Source of the DNA: Granulosicoccaceae sp. 1_MG-2023
GTDB taxonomy: Bacteria > Pseudomonadota > Gammaproteobacteria > Granulosicoccales > Granulosicoccaceae
Direction: 5' to 3'
NCBI GenBank assembly: GCA_030546905.1
Contig: JAUOPI010000006.1
Location: forward strand, 62,001-126,000
Length of the DNA: 64,000 nucleotides
The translations under genes and the position numbers were made by a program. Below the pieces are notes generated by a model that saw nothing but the letters and a program-made list of their open reading frames with translations, was not told the origin of the DNA and searched no databases. Below are positions 1-8,027 of this stretch, piece by piece (the stretch's first letter is position 1; each line of letters opens with the position of its first letter).

Positions 1-784
1 TCAGCAGTGCCATCAGTGCCAGCAGGGAGGCGGCGGCAAAGGCGGCGGCGGACTGATAATCCTGGTACAGCAGTTCTACATGCAGAGGCAGGGTGTTGGT
101 CTGACCACGGATATTGCCGGACACAACCGAGACTGCGCCGAACTCGCCGATGGCCCGGGCGTTGGTGAGGATCACCCCGTAGATCAGTGCCCAGCGGATC
201 GATGGCAGCGTGACGCGACGGAACATTTGCCAACCGGAGGCGCCCAGTGTGATGGCCGCTTCTTCCTGCGCCTTGCCCTGTTGTTGCATCAGCGGAATCA
301 ATTCGCGGGCGACGAAGGGACTGGTAACAAACAGCGTCACCAGAAAGATACCCGGCCAGGCGAACATAATCCGGATGCCTTGCTCTGCCAACGGTGCGCC
401 GAGCAGACCGTTATTGCCGTACAGGAGTAAATACAGCAAGCCGGCGACCACCGGCGAGATGGCAAACGGAATATCGATCAGCGTCATCAGCAGCTTGCGC
501 CCGATAAAATCAAAGCGTGTCACCAGCCAGGCGAGAAAAACGCCGAATACGGTGTTGACCGGCACGGTCAGGAGGGCAATAAACAGCGTCAGGCCGATCG
601 CGTGCAAAGCGTCCGGCGTACTGAGACTGGCAAGGAAATGGCCCACGCCCGGTTTCAGTGCCTGATAGAAGATGCTGATCAGCGGCAGCACCAGAAACAG
701 GGCGACCAGTATCAGGGTCAGTGTGATCACGCAGAAGCGTATGACAGGTCCGTCACCGACCCGTTGGCGTTGCGGGGCGCTCAT
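1..784 (-). CDS. cysW: Sulfate ABC transporter permease CysW (partial, 3' end outside window)
   Basis: Inner-membrane permease subunit of the sulfate/thiosulfate importer, pairing with CysT. The reverse-strand reading begins MSAPQRQRVGDGPVIRF and gives several hydrophobic helices and the EAA cytoplasmic loop (EEAAITLGASGWQMFRRV), where the ATPase CysA docks. About 261 residues are visible; the family runs near 290, so the C-terminus lies beyond base 1. Its ATG overlaps the cysT stop by four bases (ATGA), which indicates translational coupling in an sbp-cysT-cysW operon. CysA would be expected just outside the left edge. Confidence 0.93.
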   Translation of the reverse strand, partial: MSAPQRQRVGDGPVIRFCVITLTLILVALFLVLPLISIFYQALKPGVGHFLASLSTPDALHAIGLTLFIALLTVPVNTVFGVFLAWLVTRFDFIGRKLLMTLIDIPFAISPVVAGLLYLLLYGNNGLLGAPLAEQGIRIMFAWPGIFLVTLFVTSPFVARELIPLMQQQGKAQEEAAITLGASGWQMFRRVTLPSIRWALIYGVILTNARAIGEFGAVSVVSGNIRGQTNTLPLHVELLYQDYQSAAAFAAASLLALMALL

Positions 785-1632
785 TGTGCACCGCCTTTGC
801 GGCGCAGATAACGCGCCTGCCAGAGATTAATGCTGAACAATAATGCAAGCGAGGCGAGCAGCACCACCGAGGCGATCGCGCTGGCGGCGGCAAAATCATA
901 TTCTTCCAATCGCACCATGATCATTAACGATGTGATTTCGCTGATAAACGGCATATTGCCGGCGATAAAGATCACCGCACCGAACTCGCCGAGGCTGCGG
1001 GTAAATGACAAGCCCACGCCGGTCACCAGAGCCGGCATCAGAGCCGGAAAAATCACCCGCCGGAACACAGTCCAGTCCGAGGCGCCGAGGGTCAGGGCGG
1101 CTTCTTCCTGCTCATGGGACATCTCTTCCAGCACCGGCTGTACCGTACGCACCACAAAGGGAATGCTGGTAAAGGCCATGGCGATAAAAATGCCCAGCGG
1201 GGTGTAGGCGACCTTGATGCCGAACTGCGCCAGTATGGAACCGAGCCAGCCGTTCTCGGCATAGAGCGTCGCCAGGGTAATGCCCGCTACTGCCGTAGGC
1301 AGGGCGAAGGGCAGATCCACCAGCGCATCGAGTACGCCGCGACCGGCAAAGCGGTAGCGGGTCAGCACCCAGGCCAGCAGCAGTCCGAGAACGCCGTTGA
1401 GCAGGGATGCCGCCAGTGCGGTGAGGATGGTGATCTTATAACTGGCGACCACGCGAGGATCGCTGATGATCTGCCAGTACTCGGCCAGACTCATGCCGGC
1501 GGTGTTAAAGACAAGGCCGGTCAGGGGCAGCAGAATAATCAGGCTGACGAAGAACAGACTACTGCCCAGACTCAGGGTGAATCCGGGCAGTATGCTGAAA
1601 GCGCGCAAGCCGGGTAGCGAGGTGCTTGTCAT
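781..1632 (-). CDS. cysT: Sulfate ABC transporter permease CysT (CysU)
   Basis: Inner-membrane permease of the sulfate/thiosulfate ABC importer, partner of CysW. It has 283 residues, close to the usual length, with about six hydrophobic segments. The motif EEAALTLGASDWTVFRRV matches the EAA loop that contacts the ATPase. The N-terminal segment FTLSLGSSLFFVSLIILLPL is typical of CysT. The gene starts 8 bases after the sbp stop and overlaps cysW by four bases, so the three genes form one operon. The sequence gives no sign of damage. Confidence 0.96.
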   Translation of the reverse strand: MTSTSLPGLRAFSILPGFTLSLGSSLFFVSLIILLPLTGLVFNTAGMSLAEYWQIISDPRVVASYKITILTALAASLLNGVLGLLLAWVLTRYRFAGRGVLDALVDLPFALPTAVAGITLATLYAENGWLGSILAQFGIKVAYTPLGIFIAMAFTSIPFVVRTVQPVLEEMSHEQEEAALTLGASDWTVFRRVIFPALMPALVTGVGLSFTRSLGEFGAVIFIAGNMPFISEITSLMIMVRLEEYDFAAASAIASVVLLASLALLFSINLWQARYLRRKGGAQ

Positions 1633-1640
1633 GGTCCGGC

Positions 1641-2636
1641 TCAGCGTGCCTGCAGTTGATCCAGCTTGGCGCCGGAGGCGAAGTGCGCTTCCATCGCCTG
1701 CGGCCAGCTGCCGGCGATCTCTTCAACAGTGAGCAGTTTGACTTCCGGGAATTTCTCGGCGTTTTCCTGCTTGACTGTGTCGTTGTGCACACGGTAGTTG
1801 AAACCGGCCAGCAGGCGTTGTGCGGGCTCGCTGTAGAGGTACTCCAGATAGGCCTTGGCGACTTCAGTGGTGCCGTTTTTCTCCACATTGCTGTCGATCC
1901 AGGCGACCGGGAACTCAGCCAGAATGGAGGTTTTCGGTACCACCACTTCGTAGGCATCATCCGGATACTGGGCCTTGATATTGTTAACCTCGGATTCAAA
2001 AGTGATCAGTACGTCGCCGATTTTGCGTTCGACAAACGTGGTGGTCGCGCCGCGGCCGCCGGTGTCGAAGACTTTCACGCTTTTCAGGAAACGGCTGACA
2101 AAGTCATCGATTTTTTCCTCGTCATCACCGAAGGCATTTTGCGCAAAGCCCAATGCGGCCAGATAGGTGTAGCGACCGTTACCGGAGGTTTTCGGGTTAG
2201 GAAAGACAACCTCGGTACCATTCTCAAGCAGGTCATCCCAGTCTTCGATGCCTTTCGGGTTGCCTTTGCGCACCAGAAACGCGGTGGTGGAGTAGTAGGG
2301 CGAACTGCCGTTGCTCAGGCGGCTTTTCCAGTCGGCCGGAATCAACTGACCCTTGTCGTGCAGCACCTGAATATCCGTGACCTGATTAAAGGTCACCACA
2401 TCGGCGGGCAGACCTTGCAGAATTGCACGCGCCTGTTTGGATGAACCGGCATGGGACTGCTTGATCTCAATCTCTTCACCGGTGGTTTCTTTCCAGTGTT
2501 CGATAAACATCGGGTTGTAGGCGGCAAACAGCTCGCGGGCGATGTCATAGGAAGTATTGAGCAGGGTGGTCGCCCCGGCGGGTAAGGCCGCAGCACTCAG
2601 AAGACCTGCGACCAGCAGGGATTTTAAAGTCTTCAT
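1641..2636 (-). CDS. sbp: Periplasmic sulfate-binding protein
   Basis: Periplasmic receptor that delivers sulfate to CysT/CysW. The ATG at 2636 was chosen over an upstream start at 2747 because it opens a clean signal peptide ([22 protein letters not shown]) and is preceded by an AAGAGA ribosome site. The mature protein begins with [17 protein letters not shown], a hallmark of the Sbp/CysP family. [19 protein letters not shown] is another conserved sulfate-binding segment. The length of 331 residues matches Sbp. It leads the sulfate operon and is transcribed away from the lipoprotein gene at 2928. Sbp and CysP cannot be separated firmly by eye. Confidence 0.95.
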   Translation of the reverse strand: MKTLKSLLVAGLLSAAALPAGATTLLNTSYDIARELFAAYNPMFIEHWKETTGEEIEIKQSHAGSSKQARAILQGLPADVVTFNQVTDIQVLHDKGQLIPADWKSRLSNGSSPYYSTTAFLVRKGNPKGIEDWDDLLENGTEVVFPNPKTSGNGRYTYLAALGFAQNAFGDDEEKIDDFVSRFLKSVKVFDTGGRGATTTFVERKIGDVLITFESEVNNIKAQYPDDAYEVVVPKTSILAEFPVAWIDSNVEKNGTTEVAKAYLEYLYSEPAQRLLAGFNYRVHNDTVKQENAEKFPEVKLLTVEEIAGSWPQAMEAHFASGAKLDQLQAR

Positions 2637-2927
2637 AACGTCTCTTGTTGATTGGGGTATGGATTCACTTGCCAGCGCCGGCGGGCATACATCCGGTTTC
2701 AGGGCGCATTTGGCGAGGGCTGCAGTATCGGGCTTGCGCCGGTGCATTCAAAATGAGCTTTTGTGCTACAGCATCAAGGATGATGATATGGCCCCGCGTG
2801 GCCTGCCGCGCTGCGCCGGGTAAGGATTTGTCGCTTGTAACCAAATCACAATATTCATCCCGTAGATTGGCGCTTTTCCGCGCGCCGTCCTGGTTTGCGC
2901 CGTGCCAATCTGACAAGGGTTAACTAC
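2637..2927. other. Divergent intergenic region, sbp / surface lipoprotein
   Basis: 291 bases separate two divergently transcribed genes and should hold both promoters. Short ORFs here overlap one another without ribosome sites and look like noise. I could not identify a convincing CysB site or a clear sigma-70 promoter. Confidence 0.6.
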
Positions 2928-4550
2928 ATGATTAAACGACGAATTCTTCTTTCCTCTGCGGTGCTTGCCGGGCTCGGTCTGGGGCTTGTGGCCTGTGATG
3001 ACGACAGTGATGACAGTGTTGCCGGCAGCAGTGCTGAGGTCCGTCTCAGCAGCCTCAGCAAGCTCGATCAGTACGAATCGAAAAGTGAAATTGTCGCCTA
3101 CGATCCGGCCACTAAAGCGATGTTCAGCATCGGTGCCGACAACACCCTGAGTATTGTCGATATCAGCGCCCCGGAGGCCGTATCGCTGTTGCGCACGGTT
3201 GATTTGTCAGAGTACGGCGATGGCGCGCAATCGGTGGCGGTATCCGGATCACTGGTAGCCGTGGCGGTGGCGCCGTCAGATTCCGCTGCCGGGCGTGGCG
3301 TGGTGGTGTTTTTCGACACAAGCGGTGTGCACCTGCAGACTGTGCGCGCCGGCTATCTGCCGGATATGGTGACCTTCTCCGAAGACGGCGCACTGGCGAT
3401 TGTGGCCAATGAGGGAGAGCCCTCCGGTGACTACAAGACTGACCCTGAAGGCAGCATCGGGATTATTGATACGAATGATTTCAGCTACACGGAACTGCCC
3501 TTGAACGGTGCCCTGACCGCCGCTGCCGACGGTACGGCGGTCCGTTTGGGCGGCACACCGAGTGCGGATCAGGCAAAAGACCTGGAGCCGGAGTACATCG
3601 CTGTCAGCGGTGATTATGCCTATGTGACCCTGCAGGAAAACAACGCCTTGGCCAAGGTCAATCTGGCCAGCAAAACCGTTGAACTCATCAAATCGCTGGG
3701 TGTGAAATCCTATGCCGCTGACAGCGGTAATACGATCGATATCGAAGAAGACGGCGAGATCGCCATGCAGTCTTTCGATGGGTTGTACGGACTCTATATG
3801 CCCGATTCGATTGCCAGCGTCGATATCGCCGGCAGTACCTATTTGCTGACGGCCAATGAGGGCGACGGCCGTGAGTATATTTACACCTCCGCTGCAGCCG
3901 ATGAGGCAGCCTGTGATGCCGAAGACGGTGACTGGGACGACGAAAACGCGGCCTGTGAAGTGATCAGCTTTATCGATGAAGAGAAGATCAGCAAACTGGC
4001 ACTGGCTGACAGCATTGCCGCGCAGTTTGCCGATCACAACGATCTGAAAGTGGTCACGGATCTGGGTAAAAATGCCGCCGGTGAGTATGAGGCCTTGTAC
4101 GGCTACGGTGCGCGCAGTTTCTCGGTCTGGGATGTGGACGGTGATCTGGTGTTTGACAGTGGCGATGAGACTTCACGTCTGATCGCGCAGAACGCGCCGG
4201 ATCTGTTTAATCAGGACGAGGGTGAAATGGACGGGCGCAGCGGTAATAAGGGCGGCGAACCCGAGGCATTGAGCACCGGTCAGGTCGGCGACAGGTATTA
4301 TGCCTTTATCGGTCTGGAGCGCCAGAGTGTGATTCTCACCTATGACATCACCGATCCGGCGGCCCCGACCCTGGTGGAATATCACGATACCGGCGCCGAA
4401 GGCAATTTATCACCGGAAGGGATGAAGTTTGTCTCCGCCGAAGACTCGCCCAACGGTCAGCCCTTGTTGCTGGTGGCCTTTGAATACGGCACCGACAGTG
4501 CGCCGCAGGCGGTGGTGGTTTATCAGTTGGTGACAGAAAGCGTGCAATAG
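2928..4550 (+). CDS. Choice-of-anchor I family lipoprotein
   Basis: Predicted exported lipoprotein of 540 residues. The start at 2928 follows an AAGGGT ribosome site and opens a lipoprotein signal peptide ending LGLGLVAC. The body is a beta-propeller-like repeat protein with features I associate with the choice-of-anchor I family: LPDMVTFSEDGALAIVANEGEPSG, DPEGSIGIID, the YGARSFSVWD segment, GGEPEALSTGQVGDRYYAFIG and VYDIT-like repeats. The linker after the Cys is Asp/Ser-rich. Members are surface or secreted and often annotated as alkaline-phosphatase-like, but the enzymatic role is not established. It stands alone between sbp and a REP element. Confidence 0.85.
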   Translation: MIKRRILLSSAVLAGLGLGLVACDDDSDDSVAGSSAEVRLSSLSKLDQYESKSEIVAYDPATKAMFSIGADNTLSIVDISAPEAVSLLRTVDLSEYGDGAQSVAVSGSLVAVAVAPSDSAAGRGVVVFFDTSGVHLQTVRAGYLPDMVTFSEDGALAIVANEGEPSGDYKTDPEGSIGIIDTNDFSYTELPLNGALTAAADGTAVRLGGTPSADQAKDLEPEYIAVSGDYAYVTLQENNALAKVNLASKTVELIKSLGVKSYAADSGNTIDIEEDGEIAMQSFDGLYGLYMPDSIASVDIAGSTYLLTANEGDGREYIYTSAAADEAACDAEDGDWDDENAACEVISFIDEEKISKLALADSIAAQFADHNDLKVVTDLGKNAAGEYEALYGYGARSFSVWDVDGDLVFDSGDETSRLIAQNAPDLFNQDEGEMDGRSGNKGGEPEALSTGQVGDRYYAFIGLERQSVILTYDITDPAAPTLVEYHDTGAEGNLSPEGMKFVSAEDSPNGQPLLLVAFEYGTDSAPQAVVVYQLVTESVQ

Positions 4551-4563
4551 CGCATCTGCGTTG

Positions 4564-4637
4564 TGTAGGAGCGGCCATGGCCGCGACCGCGGTGTGCACA
4601 GAGACCCGGCCGGTCGCCTGTGTACAGGCTCCTACAG
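4564..4637 (-). repeat. Isolated REP-type palindromic element (inverted unit)
   Basis: The unit reads TGTAGGAGCGGCCATGGCCG at one end and GGCTCCTACAG at the other. It contains two internal palindromes, GCGGCCATGGCCGC and GCCTGTGTACAGGC. It belongs to the same family as the array at 7552-7968 but in the opposite orientation. It sits between the stop of the surface lipoprotein and the start of the PEBP gene. Confidence 0.85.
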
Positions 4638-4695
4638 GGCCGCCTGGTCCTTATGGTAGGATTTTCCACGGTCGTTAAAACAATCGGAGGAAAGC

Positions 4696-5319
4696 ATGAA
4701 ACTGACACTCGACAGCTGGCCCGAAGGTGGGCCGATTCCTGAGAAATTCGCGTTTGGCAGGATTCCGCCGGAAGGCCGTTTTGCACTCGCCGACAATATT
4801 AACCCGGCTCTGTCCTGGGATGATGTGCCGCCGGGGACGCAGTCTTTTGCGCTGCTTTGTGTTGATCCGGACGTGCCTTCATCCGGTGAAGATGTGAATC
4901 AGGAAGGCAAGTCTGTCCCTGCGGATTTGCCAAGGGTGAATTTTTACCACTGGGTGGTGGTGAATATGCCGGCTGATCTGCGTGCAATTGCGGAAGGTGC
5001 CGACAGTGCCGGTGTGACGCCGAAAGGCAAAGCTCCCGGTCAGCGTCCCTATGGTCTGACCGGGATTAACAACTACACGGACTGGTTTGCCGGTGACCCG
5101 GAGATGGCCGGCGAATACGGCGGTTACGACGGTCCCTGTCCGCCCTGGAATGACAGCATTATCCATCGCTACCGTTTTACGGTGTATGCCCTGGATGTGG
5201 CGTCTTTGCCGTTAAGCGGTGCGTTTACGGGCGAGGATGTCCTGGCGGCAATGGAAGGCCATGTGCTGGCCAGTGCCAGTAAAACCGGCATCTACACCAT
5301 GAACCGGGATCTGGCCTGA
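4696..5319 (+). CDS. YbhB/YbcL family (PEBP-like) protein
   Basis: A 207-residue member of the phosphatidylethanolamine-binding / Raf-kinase-inhibitor-like family. Visible family features are FALLCVDPDVPSSGEDVNQ near residues 55-75, the FYHWVVVNMP block near residue 95, and GPCPPWND followed by HRYRFTVYALDV near residue 155, which line the anion-binding pocket. A strong GGAGGAAAGC ribosome site precedes the ATG. There is no signal peptide, so it is probably cytoplasmic. Its biological role in bacteria is unclear. It converges on dbpA with only 9 bases between the stop codons. Confidence 0.88.
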   Translation: MKLTLDSWPEGGPIPEKFAFGRIPPEGRFALADNINPALSWDDVPPGTQSFALLCVDPDVPSSGEDVNQEGKSVPADLPRVNFYHWVVVNMPADLRAIAEGADSAGVTPKGKAPGQRPYGLTGINNYTDWFAGDPEMAGEYGGYDGPCPPWNDSIIHRYRFTVYALDVASLPLSGAFTGEDVLAAMEGHVLASASKTGIYTMNRDLA

Positions 5320-5328
5320 AGCAGCCTC

Positions 5329-6711
5329 TCAGTTAACCCGGCGCACACGGAAGTGCCGCCCTTTGAGTTTGTCGTTATTGAGTTTGTCCAGGGCCTGAGC
5401 GGCGGCGTTTTTATCAACTGCCACATAGGTCCAGCGGTCGAAAACCCTGATCTTGCCGACCTGTCTGCCGTCGAGTCCGCCTTCGCCGGTCAGAGCGCCG
5501 AGCACATCACCGGGGCGTAGTTTGTGTTTCTTGCCGGCGTCGATTTGCAGGGTCAGCATGCCGGCACGGATCGGCGTGCGGTCCAGATCCGCCGCGGCGG
5601 GCAGGGCTTCGCTTTGGCGCAGCGGGTCGATATCAGCGTCGAGCAGAGCCAGCTTGCCGGCTTCTTTTTCACTGAAAAGCGATAATGCCAGACCTGTATT
5701 TCCGGCGCGGCCGCTGCGGCCGATACGGTGCAGGTGTTGCTCCGGATCGCGGGCGATCTCATAGTTAATGACCGCCTTGATCGTGTCGATATCAAGGCCG
5801 CGCGCGGCCACATCGGTGGCCACCAGAATGGCCACGCTGCCGTTGGCAAAGCGCACCAGCGTCTCATTGCGTTCGCGTTGTTCCAGATCGCCGTGCAGTG
5901 AGGTGGCGCTGAAACCGGCTTGTTCAAGCTCGTCGGACAGATCCTGGGCGGTGGCTTTGGTGTTGCAGAACACCACACAGGAAGCGGGCCTGAAACTCAG
6001 CAACAGACGCTGCAGGGCTTCGCCCCGTTGTGCCTCCGTGACCGGATAAAAGTGTTGTTCAATGCTGTTGTTGTCATGACCGGCGTCGGCACCGGCCGTG
6101 AGCGGTTGTTGCATAAAACGCTCAGCAATGGCGCGGATACGGGGCGGGTAGGTGGCACTGAACAGCAGCGTCTGCCGGCGGGCCGGCAAGGCGTCCATCA
6201 GGGCATCGAGCTCGCTCTGAAAACCCATCTCCAGCATGCGGTCAGCCTCGTCCAGCACCAGCATATTGACGTCCTGCAGCGACAAGTTGCCCCGGTTCAG
6301 GTGATCCTGCAGGCGTCCGGGCGTGCCGACCACGATATGTGCGCCATGCTCCAGCGAGGCCGCCTGCGGGCCGGGGGCTGAGCCGCCGCACAGTGATAAG
6401 ACCTTGATATTCGGTATGGTCCGCGCCAGCCGGCGTATCTCGGTGGCGACCTGATCGGCCAGTTCGCGGGTCGGACACAGCACCAGTGCCTGCACCCGGA
6501 AGCGCCTGCTGTCGAGCTTATGCAGGATCCCGAGCGCAAAGGCCGCGGTTTTGCCCGAACCGGTTTTGCCCTGGCCGATCAGATCGCGTCCTGCCAGTAC
6601 GGCCGGCAGGCTTTGTGCCTGAATCGGCGTCATGCAGGTGTAGCCCAGCGAGCTCAGATTATTCAGCAGCGCAGGCTGCAGGGGCAGGGAAGAAAAAGCG
6701 GTTTGGGTCAC
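5329..6711 (-). CDS. dbpA: ATP-dependent RNA helicase DbpA
   Basis: DEAD-box helicase of 460 residues that acts on 23S rRNA during 50S subunit assembly. Motifs in order are Q motif (GYTCMTPIQAQSLP), Walker A GKTGSGKT, PTRELA, GTPGRL, DEAD, SAT, the ARGLDI motif and HRIGRSGRAG. After the two RecA domains comes a C-terminal RNA-binding domain, about residues 385-460 (KIRVFDRWTYVAVDK and GRHFRVRRV), that sets DbpA apart from general DEAD helicases. Length matches the family. It is a single gene, convergent with the PEBP gene. Confidence 0.95.
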   Translation of the reverse strand: MTQTAFSSLPLQPALLNNLSSLGYTCMTPIQAQSLPAVLAGRDLIGQGKTGSGKTAAFALGILHKLDSRRFRVQALVLCPTRELADQVATEIRRLARTIPNIKVLSLCGGSAPGPQAASLEHGAHIVVGTPGRLQDHLNRGNLSLQDVNMLVLDEADRMLEMGFQSELDALMDALPARRQTLLFSATYPPRIRAIAERFMQQPLTAGADAGHDNNSIEQHFYPVTEAQRGEALQRLLLSFRPASCVVFCNTKATAQDLSDELEQAGFSATSLHGDLEQRERNETLVRFANGSVAILVATDVAARGLDIDTIKAVINYEIARDPEQHLHRIGRSGRAGNTGLALSLFSEKEAGKLALLDADIDPLRQSEALPAAADLDRTPIRAGMLTLQIDAGKKHKLRPGDVLGALTGEGGLDGRQVGKIRVFDRWTYVAVDKNAAAQALDKLNNDKLKGRHFRVRRVN

Positions 6712-6798
6712 AGCGGGTGGTCCGGAGGCGGCGGTATTGCAAGGAGCCTGAGCCTTTGCGCGCCGCTGTGCAAGCCTTAAACAGCTCCCTTTTGCTGC

Positions 6799-7464
6799 TT
6801 AGCCGGTCAATCCGCCTGCCATGGCGGCCATCACTGACAAGACCGCAAAACCCGCCAGCCCCGCCGCGCCGAGACTCAGTGCTGCGTTCTGACCGCCGCT
6901 GCGCGCGCGGGCCGGCAGCCAGATGACGAGATACGCCATCACCACACCGGCGACCACACCGCCGAAATGGCCCCAGAAAGACACCCCCGGCATCAGCAGC
7001 GGCAGTCCCAGATTCAGGATTACCAGACCGAACACCGGCGATTGGCGCGGATTGATGCCGCGTTGATGCAGCGCCAGAGCGAAGGCACCGGCCAGCCCCA
7101 GCACCGCGCCTGAGGCGCCCAGGGTCGGCTGTGTCCAGTTAAACAGCATCACCGCCAGATCGCCGCCGAACAACGCGCCGAAATACAGCAGCAAAAAGCG
7201 CAGGCTGCCGAAGCCCTGCTCAAGCTGTGAGCCCAGCATATAGAGCAGGGCCATATTAAACGCGATATGGATCAGGCTGGCGTGCATAAAGCCCGAGCTG
7301 AGCAGGCGGATCCATTGCCCGTCCTGCACCGCCGGGCCGTAGAGAACGCCAAGCCGGGTCAGGCTGTCGCCGGTGCTCATCTGCGCGAGAAATATCAGCA
7401 GATTGATCGCGATCAGGATGACAGTGGCGGGGGATTCGCGGAGCAGGCGGTTCAGGTCAGGCAA
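6799..7464 (-). CDS. Rhomboid family intramembrane serine protease
   Basis: A 221-residue polytopic membrane protein. It carries the rhomboid catalytic serine in GASGAVLGLAGAFAL and the catalytic histidine in FWGHFGGVVAGVVMAY. HIAFNMALLYMLGSQLE, with the oxyanion-hole HN pair, lies upstream, about residue 70. Six membrane helices fit the minimal rhomboid core, with an additional hydrophobic C-terminal tail. It probably cleaves single-pass membrane proteins within the bilayer; its substrate is unknown. Its upstream region contains the REP array. Confidence 0.93.
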   Translation of the reverse strand: MPDLNRLLRESPATVILIAINLLIFLAQMSTGDSLTRLGVLYGPAVQDGQWIRLLSSGFMHASLIHIAFNMALLYMLGSQLEQGFGSLRFLLLYFGALFGGDLAVMLFNWTQPTLGASGAVLGLAGAFALALHQRGINPRQSPVFGLVILNLGLPLLMPGVSFWGHFGGVVAGVVMAYLVIWLPARARSGGQNAALSLGAAGLAGFAVLSVMAAMAGGLTG

Positions 7465-7551
7465 GGTGTTTTCCCGGTTAATCAGTGGTCAGTCGGCGGT
7501 GCCGTTGTTCTTGCCTATTGTGACAGAAAGCCGCGGCAAAGATTCCCTGCC

Positions 7552-7968
7552 TGTAGGAGCCGGTATACCGGCGATCTGGCGGGGCTTGGGTGGTTGCCGC
7601 GGGTCGCGGCCATGGCCGCTCCTACAGGTGTGGTTGGGTGATTGTGGGAGCCGGTACACCGGCGACCTTGCGGGGCTGGGGTGGATGCCGTGGTCGCGGC
7701 CATGGCCGCTCCTACAGGTGAGGTTGGGGCGACTTGGCGGGGCTGGGGAGGTTGCCGCGGGTCGCGGCTATAGCCGCTCCTACAGGTGTGGTTGGGGCGG
7801 TTGTAGGAGCCGGTATACCGGCGACCTGGCGGGGCTAGGGTGGTTGCCGTGGGTCGCGGCTATAGCCGCTCCTACAGGTGAGGTTTGGGGGATTGTAGGA
7901 GCCGGTACACCGGCGACCTGGCGGGGCTTGGGTGGATGCCGTGGTCGCGGCCATGGCCGCTCCTACAG
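7552..7968 (+). repeat. REP array: five tandem palindromic units (one truncated)
   Basis: Units lie at about 7552-7627, 7643-7717, 7729-7785 (left arm missing), 7802-7877 and 7894-7968. Each complete unit starts TGTAGGAGCCGG or TGTGGGAGCCGG and ends GCCGCTCCTACAG, so the ends are inverted. Each has two internal hairpins with alternative cores: GCCGGTATACCGGC or GCCGGTACACCGGC on the left, GCGGCCATGGCCGC or GCGGCTATAGCCGC on the right. A G-rich linker (GGCGGGGCTTGGGTGG and variants) joins them. The array fills most of the 563-base gap between the rhomboid and DUF294 genes. No REP-associated transposase (RAYT) is present in the window. Confidence 0.93.
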
Positions 7969-8027
7969 GTGGCTTGGCGGTGGTAGAGTAAGGGATTGTC
8001 CGCCGCTGCAGGAATTTGCTGAACACA

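Noticed and set aside
7552-7968. CRISPR array
   Set aside because: Repeats are internally palindromic and about 75 bases long, linkers are themselves similar and G-rich, one unit is truncated, and no cas gene is present.
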